Shown one piece after another: positions 1-12,695 of a DNA stretch of 64,000 bases. The DNA is from Sapria himalayana (Eukaryota > Streptophyta > Magnoliopsida > Malpighiales > Rafflesiaceae), in the NCBI GenBank assembly GCA_029783825.1, contig JAREIK010000385.1, forward strand, positions 1,054,001 through 1,118,000, in the 5' to 3' direction. The notes beneath the pieces were generated by a model, which ran no database searches, was not told the origin of the DNA, and saw nothing but the letters and a program-made list of their open reading frames with translations. Both the position numbers and the translations under genes were made by a program. Each line of letters opens with the position of its first letter. Position 1 is the first letter of the stretch.

Positions 1-59
1 AAAGCTTCTTGGGACTCATCTCATGAATACTTGAGCCAAATCATGAATCTTCATCCCGA

Positions 60-1080
60 ACCATATTTTTTATTCAAGTTAAGTACCCAAATATTACGTG
101 CTAAATTCTTTCCTCGCCATTCATGAACCTAAAGCCTTTAAGTCCACTGCAAAATTTTTAGGTTGCATTGTTGTTTTGTTGCCATGGATGAAGAGATTGA
201 AGCTCATCAAAGGAATCATACATGAGAATATAGTCCCAAGACGTTCAAATAAAAATATTATTAGCTCTAAATGGGTCTTTCTCATTAAATACTTATCAAA
301 TAGTACTGTGGACCATCTCAAAACTCATCTTAGTGCATAGGGGTGTTTAATCAATAACTAGGTCTTGATTTTCATGACATTCTGAGGCCCATCATAAAGG
401 TTTTTAATATTCAAGTTATTCTCTCCTTGGCCATTTCTAAAAATAGTTATATTGATTCCCAACATCAGACACATGTTTGTCGGCCCTGTTGGGCTCTTTG
501 TGAGTTATACAAACACCATAAGTTTAGTTTCATCATTTCAACTCTTTTATAAAGAACATAAGCTTTACTTGTACTTTTTTTGACTTCTCTTTATTTTTCA
601 TCCCTAAATGTACTAATTTGATTTATTTATTATTCTATATTGATGATATTATGGTCACTATCAACAATTCATATCTTTTTGATATTTTCATTGAAAGATT
701 GTCTAGTGAATTTGCTACCAAGGATCTAGGGTCCTTGAACTATTTTCTAAATTTAGAAGCCATCAAACCTCTACATGTATCTTTCTCAATCAAGCCAAGT
801 ATGCCAATGCAATACTCTAGCATGCTCAACTCCTCAATTCCAAACCAATCAACACCTCAATGGTGGTCATTCATTACTTATCGGCTAATGGTATGTCCTA
901 TAACTATTTTTGCATAGATCACTTGTTGCAACTATTTGATATCTTACTATTACATGTTTTGACTCCAAACATTGGTCATGAATGAGCACCATTGGAGTAT
1001 TGACTGGTTTAGTACATGCACAAGTCATCTATTTCTTATTTTCAAGCACTTAAATGAATTCTTAAATACATGTGTTAGAT
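60..1080 (+). mobile_element. Decayed Copia pol fragment (copy A, reverse transcriptase)
   Basis: Broken reading frames resemble Copia-type polyprotein. Near 100-340 there is the start of the RT domain, with a PRRSNKNIISSKWVF-like string. Near 618-780 there is the RT core with YIDDIMV, the family's YVDD catalytic motif in altered form, followed by SSEFATKDLGSLNYFL. Stops and frameshifts break the frame many times, so it is not functional. The same segments recur with small differences at about 2.04-2.95 kb, showing that two copies of one family lie here. No LTRs were recognised. Edges are approximate. Confidence 0.75.
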
Positions 1081-2993
1081 CTTATTCATTTTGATTTATA
1101 GGTTCCATTCCCTATCAATTCCACTTTAGGCTTTAAATATTATGTTATATTTATTGATGATCATTCTCATTTTATGTGGCTCTATCTTTTAAAATTAAAA
1201 TATGATTTTTTTTCAACTTTTATGCAATTTTAAAATTTTTTTAAAAAATAAATTTTTTGTTAAAAAAAAATATTTCAAAGAAAGGAGGCAATGAGATTAC
1301 AATCACACCTTTCAAGAACACTTAATTAATTGCATGATTCATCATCAAATTTCATATCCATACATACTCTCTCAAAATATTCATGTCGAGCATAAATATT
1401 ATCATATTACTAAAACTCATTTAGCAATGTTTGTTTAAATCGTATGTTCTTCTCAAATTTTTGATTGATGCTTTCAGCACTCTTACTTTCATGATTAATT
1501 GGTTACCCATTTAATATTTTGTATGTTAAACATCCAATTGATTCTAAATTTATCATTTTGGGTTTGACCATCTTATCTTTCCCTATTTACGTAATTATAT
1601 TCCTCACAAACTTTCCCATCATAGTTATCCATGTGTTTTTTTGAGTTATAATATGTTTCATCGTGAATTTAGTTGTCTTGACCAATCTACTAATCAAGTC
1701 TTTATATTTAGGCATGACATTTTTAATGAATTCAATTATCCTTTCACAAAAATCCATACTCTTGGCCCCTACTTCATTTACCTATTAATACTTTCTTTGA
1801 GACCACTACTAGCTCAAAAGCTCCATTTTTACCAAAGCCCAGTCCATTAACATTTTTTGTAGAATTTGTTTAACTGACAACTTGGTTAGGCATGTGCAAT
1901 TTTTTGTTTTGTAGGATGCTTCTGTTTAGTTGCCTTCCACTACCAAAGTACCCTCCACATGAGAAATATCACATACAAACTTGGACTAAATCAAAGATCT
2001 TAAATCTAAACTATAGTTATTATTTAAGTCAAGTACTCAACTCTATTACACTAGATTATTTGCTCAATATGTGTGAGCATAAAGGCTTCAAATTTGCTAC
2101 AGAACATTCAGGTTGGATTCTTTCCATGGATAAAGAGATTCAGGCTCTTCAAAAAAAAAATCATACATGCTATCTAGTACCAAGACCATCAAATAAAAAT
2201 GTTGTTGGCTCTTAATGAATCTTTCACCTTAAATACTTCTACTTATCATATGACACTATGGATAATTTCAAAGTTCATCTTGTTACAAAGAGGTATACTC
2301 AATAATCATGTCTTGAATTTCATCACATTTTTAGTCTCATTGTAAAGGCTTCTATGAATAAGGTTGACCTCTTCATGGCCATTTCTAACAATTAGTCTTT
2401 TCACCAACTTGACATCAACAATACTTTTCTTAAATGTTTTTTGTAAGAATAATTTTATATGGATCAACCACCTAGCTATGTTGATTCCAAGAATCCTACA
2501 CACGTTTGTAAGCTTAATCGGGTTCTTTATGGACTAAAAACCCCCATGTGCTTGGTTTCATTGATTCAATTCTTTTTTTTATGTTGAACACAAGCTTTAC
2601 TTGTAATCATGCTTTCTTTTGTCCTCCCCAGAGGTACATATTTGATTTATTTATGACTCTATATTGATAAGATTTTGGTTGCTAGCAAAAACTTATCTCT
2701 TCTCAAAATTTTCATTGAAAGATTGTCCTGTGAATTTGCTACCAAGGATCTTAGGTCCTTGAACTATTTTCTGGAGATGGATGCCCATCAAACTTTGGCA
2801 TGTTTCTTTCTCAATAAAACCAAGTATGCCCATGAAATACTCCACATTGCCCAACTCCTCAATTCCAAACCAGGCAGCACTCCAATAGTGGTCATTCATC
2901 ACTTATTAGTTGTTGGTTCGAATTTTGATAATCCTTTTTCTCTATAAATCACTTATTGGGGCTTTTCAATATTTTACTCTCACTCGTCTTGAC

Positions 2994-5900
2994 TATAGGT
3001 GTCAAATGGGCTGTGCTGGGTCAGTCCGGCATGGTTTTTACTGGCCCTCTCGTGCTACCGTGCCAGGCCATGCACAGCGCGGTACAGTAATCATGTCGTG
3101 TCTGGCCCGACATGGTTTATTCAAGCAAGGACTGGCATGGCCTGGTTGGCACGACCGGTTTGTGGCCGTGCTGGGAGAGGCTCGTACGGGCCAGTTTAAA
3201 AAAAATTAAATTTCCTTTTATTTTTTTCATTTTTTGTTTATAATATTAATGTAATTATACAATATAAATTAAATAATATTTAAAAATATTTAAATTATAA
3301 ATTGTAAATATTTAAATAGTTATAAAGTTTATTTTTTTTATGTTATTTGTTTTAATCATGTATTAATTAGATTAGATTATAATTTATTAGAATTTTATTT
3401 TAGAATTTTTAATGAAATTTTTAAACAAAAAAATAAAATAAACACAAAATTTATTTAACTAAAATAACAAGTCACACTCACAAAGCCAAGTACCAAACGG
3501 CCAAACCAAAGCAAATATAATATAAATATAAATAAGTACAAAACATCAAAATCAAAAATCAGAATCAAGCATAATTCATGAGCAAAAGCATAATTGTAAC
3601 ATAAGTGTCATTGTCGGAGTGTCATAATCCCGCAATTATTAATCATCAAGCATCAAGTGGCAACCTCATAAATCATCCATCGGCGTATCAATATCATGAT
3701 CAATATTAATAGCAATATCACTATCATATAAATCATCATTAACAATCAACTCCTCCGCTTTCGCTACAGTCTCACTCTCAATCCCAGCACGATCCTTGAT
3801 GCTAAATCTTGAATCCTCTCAATCCTTCATGCATGCTAAAGCCTTAACAATATCTAAACATAATCTCGATCTCTTATCCGTAATCAGATTCACTACAATA
3901 GAAAAAGTATGCTCTGATGCTATGCTTGATATCTGAGGAGTCAATAGATCACGTGTCATCTTAGATAGCATGGAAAAGGTGGACTCATATGATTTCGACC
4001 AATATAATATATAAAGATTCTTAGTATCAGCATGTGATAGGATTGAGCAGTAATCAGTATCTAAGTACTAAGATAGCTCACTCCTATTCGATGGTCCACC
4101 CCGTCGTTTCCCCCTAACTAACTGAATGGAAAAATCATCATCTCCGAATATGATATCATTGTCCGTACTTACAACCTCACTACTACTGCCACCATACCTA
4201 ATATCATAGTATGTGAAAAGGTCGGTCAACTTCTCGTGAATGAACCCTTCAAGTGGGTCTTCCAAGTTCATGCACGAGGAAATGTGAGTCAAAATATTAT
4301 CTACCCCTTCCACCTTAACCCTAGGGTCCATGCATGCAGCGAGACAATATAGAGATGGAATGGTAGACTAGTACTTTAAGTATTTAATTTCTATCTCTGC
4401 AATCATATGGCTATAAGTGTCAGGTCAGATTGATACTTCCTAAACATGCTACTAATGTTGCATATGTACTTTAGTGCAATGCAAATCGTGGGAGTATAAA
4501 CCGATGAACACATGTTCGTCGTGTCATAAAAAATCTTCAAGAATTTCATAAATGAAATTCTTGAAGCCCAGTCAGTGTCATCAATAAAAAGTTTGTCACT
4601 CCTACTATTGACATAGTCAGATATCACGTGTTCATATCCAACACACAACTCCAACATCATGTACGTGTAATTCCAACAGTGTATCATATCTGATTGGAAT
4701 TTCTTATTCTTAAGATTTACAGATAAATAGAGACTACTGAATTCATGTTGTCTGTGAGGTGTGCGAATGTATTTTAGTGAGTTACTTATGTTTTCCAAAG
4801 CAATGGAACACACCTTCATCTCCGCTTGTACAATCAAGTTAATCACGTGACACATGCATCTGATGTGGAAAATCTCTCCTAAAGGTGTATCTCTAATATT
4901 CCTAACAAATATGTTAATCACTACTCCATTATTAGATGCATTATCGAATTTGATTCTAAAAATTTTATTTTGAAATGTATATTCTCTAAAGATCTTCATC
5001 ATAAACTCAAAAATAGTAAAACCATCATGAGTATGGATAATCTCAGAGAATCTTAAAATTTTTTTATTCATTGTCCATTTAAAATCTACATAGTGAGCGG
5101 TGAGACATGCATATGATGCATCATCATGACTAGTCCTAATATCGGACGTCACGGACACCATTCCACTATATGCCATAAATTCATTAATTATTAATTATTT
5201 TTTTAACTTATAATATTCTAATATGTCTTTCGTAGATGTGGACCTATGAATCATACGATAAGTAGGCTGAAAATATGTCTGCATGATGCTCACAATCCTT
5301 GGATCTTCCGAAAATCTGATCGAAAGACCTATCAATGTGATAAGTTTGGCCATGTCTTCCCTACCCAACTCGATGTGGTATATAAATGGGGTAAACTTTG
5401 AGACTGAATTGGATCCAGTCAAAAAAAATACAATGCTAAGTTGGGTTTGCCTAGGATCTAATGCACAATGTATTTTGGTGCATAATTCGGCATACCTCTT
5501 AATGTGTTCAGTCTCAAACATACTCTTATAAGTTAAAATTTTCTTATAATATTTGTACAGTGTCATTTCTTCTTCCTCACACCTAATATTTTTTTTGTTT
5601 TATTGCATTAAAATGAGTCAAAATTACAGAAGTCCGCTTAATTTTTTGTTTTTTAGATGTTTGGGTTGAGACGATCAAAGAAACCAAAGTTCAGCAGGCT
5701 CGGACCTTTGTGTAAGATTTTTATTTTCTAAATTTAAAATAATTTCATTAGTATTTATATTTTTCGTTTTTTTGCTTTTTTTAGACAAGAGAATAGCTTA
5801 AAGAGTAGAGTCTAGAGAGAGAAAAAATAAAAATACCCGTAAATTAGTGTAAAGTAAAAGAACGTGTACCAAAAATCTAACTTCCAAAGACCAATGCAAA

Positions 5901-6545
5901 TACTAACTATAAATGAGCCTGAGTTGCGAGTCTTAAAAATCAAGCTAAAATCCCTAGAGAGAGAATTCTAGGAGTGAGATTTGAGAGAGTGTAAGAATGT
6001 GAGATTTTATATTTTTGAAAAACATAAAAATTAGGGGTGGTTTTATAGAAAAAAATTTAGAAATTTTTTTTAAAAAAAGTAATTTTTTTTATTTTTTTGA
6101 ATTTTTTAATAATTTTTTTATGGCAGAATCATGTGGGTCGTCGGATTATGCCCTATAGCCGTTGGAGGCGAAATCTGATGGTTAAATTCAAATAAATTTA
6201 TTTTTAAAAAAAATTTGAACTGTTGGCCGTAACAGGCAGTTGGAGTTGGCCGGTTGGGGTTGGTTCAGATATGGGCCCGTCCAATTTCTGGATCCATTGG
6301 GTTGAGACTTAGCTCGATGGGGCAGTACAGTAGTGGTACCTCGGCTGGTACCGAGGTACTGGGCCAACCGGGCCACACTACCATGCACGGCATGAGGCCC
6401 AGTTAGGCTCGACATGGTCCGTGCCGTGGCAGACACTGCACGGGCATGGGCACGAAAAATTCCCGTGTCGTGCTGGGCTAGTCACTACCAAATCGGGCCA
6501 TGCCTCATGCAGGGTCGGGATGACTTAGCCCATTTGATACCTCTA
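2994..6545 (-). mobile_element. hAT DNA transposon, 3.55 kb, transposase-bearing but decayed
   Basis: The ends form an 18-bp imperfect terminal inverted repeat: TATAGGTGTCAAATGGGC on the left, and TAGAGGTATCAAATGGGC read inward from the right (16/18 match). It is flanked by a perfect 8-bp target duplication, GTCTTGAC at 2986-2993 and 6546-6553, the size typical of hAT elements. About 200-250 bp at each end are GC-rich with repeated GGCACG/CGTGCC motifs, probably transposase-binding sites (inference). The interior is AT-rich and holds a minus-strand hAT transposase pseudogene. This is the only copy in the window with transposase coding sequence. Confidence 0.9.
3666..5720 (-). pseudogene. hAT transposase pseudogene (BED finger, RNase H-like core, hATC domain)
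   Basis: Read on the minus strand, the order of a plant hAT transposase is recognisable. A BED-finger remnant lies at about 5700-5480; its expected Cys and His ligands are partly Tyr (KYYKK, IKRYAELC). The conserved spacer (FQPTYR, STSTKDILEYYK) follows. The catalytic core has SVTSDIRTS near 5145 and FDNASNN near 4940, both with the expected Asp, then RCMCHVINLIVQ. MDPRVKV begins at 4331. The hATC dimerisation region lies at about 4001-3820 (WSKSYE, LSKM, SIASEHTFS). There is an in-frame stop near 5195, a frame change between 4403 and 4331, a stop near 4068 and a TGA at 3819-3821 where hATC usually has Trp. It cannot make a full transposase as it stands. Confidence 0.85.
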
Positions 6546-7110
6546 GTCTTGACATCACTCATTTTATTAGTATTGTTAGTCAATATATGCACATGTCAAT
6601 TTTCTCTCATTTTCCAGCACTTAAATAAATTCTCGATACATTAAATGAAGTCTTCAATTTAGACTAATTTTCACTTCATCTACATCTTGAGAGATCCTTG
6701 CTTATTCTGATGCCGACTAGGCTAGGTGTCCCGACACATGTCAATCAATCTCTAGCTATATCATTTACCATGGTGATAATCTTATATCTTGGAGCTTTGA
6801 AATTTAACTGACAATATCTTGCTCCAACTATAAATCACAACATCAAGCATTAGCTTTTATCATTACTAAAGTTAAATGGCTCCATCATCTACTTCATGAT
6901 CTTGTGTTAATCTAGTTTTTCAAAAAATTTTAACCATATTAATTTGGATTATTATTTTGTGAGAGAGCGTATGGCCTCTAAAGAACTATAAATTAATTAT
7001 GTTACTGCTATATTGTAGTTGCAAACGTGGTCACAAAGAGCCTTAGAAAATCTACCTTCATTTTTCTATGATCCAAGTTATGCATCTAAAAGTCTCAGTC
7101 ACTAGGCTTG

Positions 7111-7890
7111 GAGCAACTCCAATGGGAGATGCCAAAAAAAGGGTGCCAAATGTTATTTTGCAAACTTGAACAGTGTTTTTGACACCCCTAAATAGATTTT
7201 TACTCCAATGGTAGGTGCCAAAATAAGGTGCTATTTTAATAATTAAATATTTTTTTAATTAAAGTTTTTGTTCAACCTATGAGAAAGATCCTTTGAGATG
7301 CACAGTAGCCATAACTGCTATTTTGTATCCTCTCTATTCTCTCTCCAAAGTTGCCAAATATGGCACCCCAAGACATTTGATGGCATTTTGACACCTCTTA
7401 GAGCAACTCCGACGGGAGTTGCCAAAAAAAGAGTGCTAAATATCATTTTGCAAATTAAACAGTATTTTAGCCCCCCTAAAACAATAATTTTGCTCCAATG
7501 GTAGGTGCCAAAATGGGGTGCTATTTTAATAATTAAATATTTTTTTATTCAAAAGTTATTTTTTCAACCCCTTGAGAGAGTTATTGGAGATGCACAGTAG
7601 CCATAACTGCTATTTTGCATCCTCTCTTTTCTCTCTCCAAAGTTGCCAAATATGGCACCTCTATACCTTGGATAGCATTTTGCAACCCCATATGCCACCC
7701 ACGTTGGAGCTACAAAAATTATGATTTGGGTGCCATTTTGGCAGTTACAGGGATGTCACCCTTGATGGCACCTCCCATTGGAGTTGCTCTTATACCAACT
7801 CCATTAGAGTAAGATTTTTTTATTGTTTGGGTACCATTTTAGTAGTTATGAAGATGGAACCCCTTATAGCAACTCCCATTGGAGTTGCTC
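7111..7890. mobile_element. Tourist-like MITE (outer copy), interrupted
   Basis: The terminal inverted repeats are GAGCAACTCCAATGGG at the left and its complement at the right. Without the inner insertion (7401-7792) the element is about 388 bp and aligns along its length with the intact copy at 32082-32472. Flanks are TTG and TTA, an imperfect 3-bp target duplication. The size, TIRs and TTA-type target suggest a PIF/Harbinger (Tourist-like) MITE; the superfamily is inferred from the 3-bp duplication. No coding capacity was seen. Confidence 0.7.
7401..7789. mobile_element. Tourist-like MITE (inner copy) nested in its relative
   Basis: This 389-bp element starts GAGCAACTCCGACGGG and ends CCCATTGGAGTTGCTC. 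It has a perfect TTA target duplication at 7398-7400 and 7790-7792. It lies inside the outer MITE. The copy at 32.08 kb shows the uninterrupted target (CACCTCATATACCAAC), which confirms the insertion point. Confidence 0.8.
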
Positions 7891-7893
7891 TTA

Positions 7894-8880
7894 CAAGGGG
7901 ATTATTACAATTATGAAAGGATCCAAAAAGTAAATCTCTAAAAAGTTAGCAATCTTTTAATTAAATATAATTGTTAGAATTTGGTATACAAAAATTAGTT
8001 GTCATCCTATATAGAAACTTGTATTAATTGTCATGTTAATTTTCATCGTATTTAGAAACTTGTGTTAGTTATCATGTTTGTTGTCATCCTATATAGAAAC
8101 TTGTATAATTACAACAAAGAAATCATCATCTAAAGAACAAGGGTAGGTTTTCTTATTATCATTTCATACACTATTCTCATTTGAAAATTTTTAATTGTAT
8201 TTGTTTTTTATTTTTTCATCTAACTTAACCATTAAATTACAAGGGTAGGTTTGCTTCATATATAACTCTCAACACTAAGGATATACACATGGTTTCAATA
8301 CTCCATTAAATGCATATATATTATATTATCCTTCATGTTGTCTTTAATGAGTGTGTTTTCCATTCCACTCTTCTATTTTTTTTTCTCTTTCATCTCCTAC
8401 CCCTAATCCCTTAGTTTGTAGTCTTTCCTTTTTTTTTATCCACGCCATCTCTTTCCTCCCTGCCTTCATCTCTTCAAACATCATTCTCTTCGTCGCCTCC
8501 TCATATATTTTTTTCTTATTCCATTATTCCTTACTATTTTTCTTTTTTTTTTATTTCTCATTTTTATTCTTTATTACTTACTCTTCCATATATCTTTTTG
8601 AAAACTCATAAGTTCCTAATAAAAATATCAGACCACCTACTAATGATCACTTCATGGTGAATAAATCTCAAATTTGGCATATTAAAACCAAAGTTACTAT
8701 TTAGTGAACTAGATGATACTCTTATTAAACCTAGCAATTTAAAATAGCATGGCATTCAATAAAGGTGGAAGACCATAATGCTTGAAGAATTATTGGAACT
8801 TACAACAACAAAAACTTGGATACATGAGATTTTTGACTCGAATATAATTAAAAGACAACTATGATTTTGAAAAATCTTGG
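7894..8880. other. Intergenic, no gene; pyrimidine-rich tract
   Basis: There is no supported gene. Around 8345-8600 lies a long C/T-rich tract that gives a spurious Phe/Ser-rich open frame on the plus strand. Near 7980-8110 a short motif similar to AGAAACTTGT recurs three times. The rest is AT-rich. Confidence 0.5.
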
Positions 8881-9900
8881 TTCGTGACTAACTATTGCTA
8901 TCAAATAATTGAGCATACACAGGATTCTAACATATATATATAACAAACTCATGATTTATTGATCCATAACTTCCACTTCATTTCTATAAGCTTACCAAGG
9001 CCCTCTATGGTTTAAAACAATCTCATCGTACATGATTTACAAAACTGAGTTGGGCTATACTTCATTTGTCTTTGTTAATATCTTTCATAAAAATGTAACC
9101 TTTTTTTTTCGAGTTGATTAGTTTTCTCACCTCCCAATTTGCTCTCAAGGATCTTGGAGCTGGAAATATAATCAACTTCCTTAGTATTGAATTGCATAAA
9201 TTTAGTTTTAAATCTCAGCTTAGTCAAAAAAAATGTACATTAACGACCTTTAAAAAAACAAATATACATGATTTCAAGGTATTTTACACTCACATGTCTT
9301 CAACTTACACTTTATCTTCAAATGATGATATCATATTAGAGAATGACACGAATTATTATATCATTGTTGGAGGTCTTCATTGTTGCACATGGGACTAGGA
9401 TTGATATCTCATATGATATAAAAAAAAGTTTTTTATTGCATGCACTTCCTTATTGACCCTCACAAGAAGGCTATCAATTAGATCCTATGACATCTCTTGG
9501 GCACCTCACATTATGTTTTTTACATTCAACCTTTTTTATTAACAATAATCCCTTTTTCATTGATTCTAATTGGTTTGCTTTCCGTGATACCTACATTAAT
9601 GCTCATGGATACTATCTTTTCTTGGGCTTCATTCTAGTTTCATGGCACTCATCCAAAGTGAAAGTTGCATATCATCCAATTACTAAAGTTGATTTGCATT
9701 TCCTTGCAGATGGAGTTTATGAAGTTGCATGATCTCTTTTGCTCGAGCTTCAAATTCACCAAACACATGCATCTCATCCTATGCTTTGCACAAAAAGTTG
9801 TTGACAATAATCTACTTGTTTTTACTTGCCATCTCATGATTTGTTGCACAATTTCTTCACAAATCTATTGCCATGTCAACATTTTCTAGCATTATAAACC
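8880..9900 (+). mobile_element. Decayed Copia RT-RNase H fragment (copy C)
   Basis: A broken frame reads KALYGLKQS-like sequence near 8995-9020, then SQFALKDLGAG and SQKKCTL at 9114-9240, and an RNase H-like part at 9487-9732 (FIDSNWFAFRD, YYLFLGFILVSWHSS). It resembles a different Copia lineage from copies A and B (YFLSQKKY-type RT). Stops interrupt every domain and no LTR was recognised. Confidence 0.7.
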
Positions 9901-10099
9901 AAATCCACAATCCTTACTAGGCCAATGAGCTTGAAGGGGAATGACATGAAAATCACTTAGAGTCAACATTAATATCAATAGTTAGTCTGTCATGTGATAT
10001 TGTGACACATTCATATCTTTTTGTTTGTCCCTTGTGTGTGTGTGTGTGTGTGTGTCATTACCCTATTGTGCATATACAAAAATAAAATTTAACAAAACA

Positions 10100-10136
<37 letters not shown>

Positions 10137-10869
10137 TTCCTCTTTTTCTTTACTATATTGTTCTAAGTCTTTTAGATGCGTTTAAATCATCACTAATACA
10201 TTAGATCTCATAAGAACTCCAAAGTTAAAAGTGTTTGGTTGTGATCATTACTAAGACGGCTGATTAGTGTGAAAGTTTATCGTATCCATTTATCCTGGTG
10301 GATTGGTAAGAGGGGATTAGGGAGATGGTAAATTTTTTTTTTTTTTGTTATAAGTATTTCTTTCACTGTAGCTTTTCAAAAATAGGGAGACAACGGAGAC
10401 AGAAAGTGTGTGTGTCACCTTACCATAGTGATATAAAATCAAAGGATCTCTTACACTATTATCAATATTGAAATCACTCATGATGTTCACATAACAATCC
10501 ATATAATATTATCATAGTGAGCCAATCTAGTATACATTCTCCAAAATACACTTATGTATTGATTTGATATCGCATAACCATAATAATTTTATTATCATTC
10601 AAAATGCATTTTAGTTTTGAATGCATTATTATTATATATATCAGTAAAAATAAACAATTAGGTAGAAAACAAGAATACTATGATGACTACATTATTATTC
10701 TAGTAACTTTGATATTGTTATTAATATTAGGCAAATATGAATATAATCATAATAATCTAATTATTTTTAAATTAATATATGAGAAATATGTGTTTTATAA
10801 TTATCGCAGTACCGATCTTACCGGCATACATCATTGCCCTCCAAACTTTTCTAATGAGAGAGGGGGGGG

Positions 10870-10910
<41 letters not shown>

Positions 10911-11562
10911 CATTGTTTCTGAAATTGACACAATTGTACATCCGCAACATGCTAATATGCCTACCTATCAATTCAATGCATTGGGTATTTTAGTCTTTTG
11001 GTTAAACCCACAATGAAACATATGTACTACCCAACCGGCCATAAAATTCCAGATGGTAGATATCACTAATGCATGGAAAATATAATATAAAAGAAAATAA
11101 AATTGGACTAGTTATGTAACCTGCCATAAGTGAGGCATAACACAATGGTATTGATCGTGATCAGTTTGATTTCAATCAATTAATAACCACATGGAATCAG
11201 CACATAAACTTGATGCAGACAATTAATGGCAGAATATTTACCATATCATGTTGTTATTATTACAAATGTGGAAGTTTTGATTCTTTCAACCATCTGACCG
11301 TGTTCACGTAGTTCAAAAATATAAGGAATTATTGCATGGCAAGTTATGAACAAGAACGAATAAGCAAGATCTCTGCAATAAGGGTTTACTAATCACTTCA
11401 ATCATCGCCTAAATTGAATCGTGTAATAACTACGCCACGAGATTTGTTTCCATTCGTGTAAAGATTGTGCACTTAATAAACCCACGATAAAATCAACAAC
11501 TCGATCACCATTCCGAGCTCCAGAAATTAAACCCTTCTCTGCATCTTCTTTCTGCATCTTTA
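9901..11562. repeat. Gene-free upstream region with three microsatellites
   Basis: No coding sequence was seen. Simple repeats are (TG)n at about 10035-10056, (ATT)n at about 10102-10137, and a G run followed by (GA)n at about 10861-10906. The last about 300 bp should hold the promoter of the zinc-finger gene that starts at 11563; I could not assign a convincing TATA box. Confidence 0.6.
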
Positions 11563-12423
11563 ATGGAGACGACCAACACCGACTCTTGCCCTTCCGGCGC
11601 ATCAAGCACCTCTTCTACGTTATCAGCCAGAACGGAACGAAACATCGGCGTCGATGCGGATGAAAGGCATCCGCTGGAAGAGAGAGTTACTACTGTCCCG
11701 ATTCCTGGTTTGATGGGTTCTTCTTGCATCCTTCTCGACTCGAAGCAACGAGGCGAAGAAACGGTTCGTGGGGCATCAAAGATGGAGCTCGATCTTTTTC
11801 GCACCGACAATGGAGTTTCTCCTCAAGAGCCCGATGCCTTTGTTGGCCTAGGGAAGAAGATGGAGCCTAGGGTATACTCGTGCAACTTCTGTAAAAGAGG
11901 GTTTTCTACCTCGCAGGCGCTCGGTGGGCATCAGAATGCACATAAACAAGAACGTTTGTTAGCCAAGAGAAGATCAGGATTAGATGGCAATGGGTTTAGT
12001 CATTATCCATATTACAGTCCATATTCACCTTTTTCCACGGGTCCTTATTGTAACGGACCTTCTTTCTCATCTTCGTCTTCCTCCCTTGGCATAAGGATGG
12101 ATTCTTTTATTCACAAAGCTTCTTCAGTAAACCCATGGTCGCCGTTCGGGCACCGGATTCCGCCCGCTGTTTGGTCCGGGCAGTCCCTGATGAACCTTCA
12201 ATCTCTCGGTGATAGGGTGAGAATGGATAGCTTTGGAGTTGTTGATGGTGCCGGATTATGCACCCCTTCCTGTTCATCTTTAACCAAACTCGAAGCTTCT
12301 TCTTCCAAATGTCATGTTCCTATGAGCACGCCGTCCCTCGGCGAGCTCCTCTACCGCCAAGATGATCCTCCGAAGTATGATTCAGTCGACATGCGAGGCT
12401 TGGATTTAACTCTGAAACTGTAA
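11563..12423 (+). CDS. Single C2H2 zinc-finger protein with EAR repression motif (ZFP1/3/4/7-like)
   Basis: This intronless 286-aa protein has one plant-type Q-finger at residues 107-127, [21 protein letters not shown] minus its last residue by spacing: Cys107, Cys110, His123 and His127, with the QALGGH signature at 118-123. The finger is followed by a basic stretch ([10 protein letters not shown]). The C-terminus is LDLTLKL (280-286), a DLNxxP/LxLxL-type EAR motif known to recruit TOPLESS-class co-repressors. Ser-rich linkers fill the rest. The layout matches the Arabidopsis ZFP1/ZFP3/ZFP4/ZFP7 group of nuclear repressors; KNUCKLES-like relatives are an alternative. The start is the first ATG of the frame. 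It is convergent with the S11 gene, with 272 bp between stop codons. It is clearly GC-richer than its surroundings, as expected for a real gene here. Confidence 0.92.
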   Translation: METTNTDSCPSGASSTSSTLSARTERNIGVDADERHPLEERVTTVPIPGLMGSSCILLDSKQRGEETVRGASKMELDLFRTDNGVSPQEPDAFVGLGKKMEPRVYSCNFCKRGFSTSQALGGHQNAHKQERLLAKRRSGLDGNGFSHYPYYSPYSPFSTGPYCNGPSFSSSSSSLGIRMDSFIHKASSVNPWSPFGHRIPPAVWSGQSLMNLQSLGDRVRMDSFGVVDGAGLCTPSCSSLTKLEASSSKCHVPMSTPSLGELLYRQDDPPKYDSVDMRGLDLTLKL

Positions 12424-12695
12424 CTTAGAAGACAACTAATTTCTTGATTTCACAGTCTTTTTGTTTTCCTCAATCTAAGCTTATGTCCTAACTAAATTTT
12501 ACTTTATTAATTATTTTAATCTTTTTTTTTGGTTTAAATATATGTTCTTCGTTTGTTTTTATTAGCTATTATCTACTTCGCCATCCACGTTAGAAATAGT
12601 GAAAATACAACCAGAAAAGTAAAGAAAAAAATACAAAATTATGTTCTTCATGGTGTCTGGCTTGGTGAATTAAATAACATGACGAAGAACAGAGA

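Larger units (their letters stand above)
1090..7080 (+). mobile_element. Decayed Copia pol (copy B), split by a hAT insertion
   Basis: The domains run in normal Copia order. Integrase core lies at about 1090-1240 (FIDDHSHFMWLYLLKLK) and integrase C-terminal part at 1641-1760 (HDIFNEFNYPF). RT follows at about 2041-2993 (ATEHSGWILSMDKEIQALQ, then SCEFATKDLRSLNYFL). The remainder, including RNase H, resumes at 6546-7080 (VSQYMH, later GDNLISW and QALAF). The stretch 2994-6545 is a hAT element placed between RT and RNase H; family similarity continues on both sides of it. Many stops make this an inactive relic. Confidence 0.8.

Noticed and set aside
8351..8611. 86-aa Phe/Ser/Leu-rich open frame resembling a membrane protein
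   Set aside because: It is produced by a pyrimidine-rich tract; no start context, no family match.
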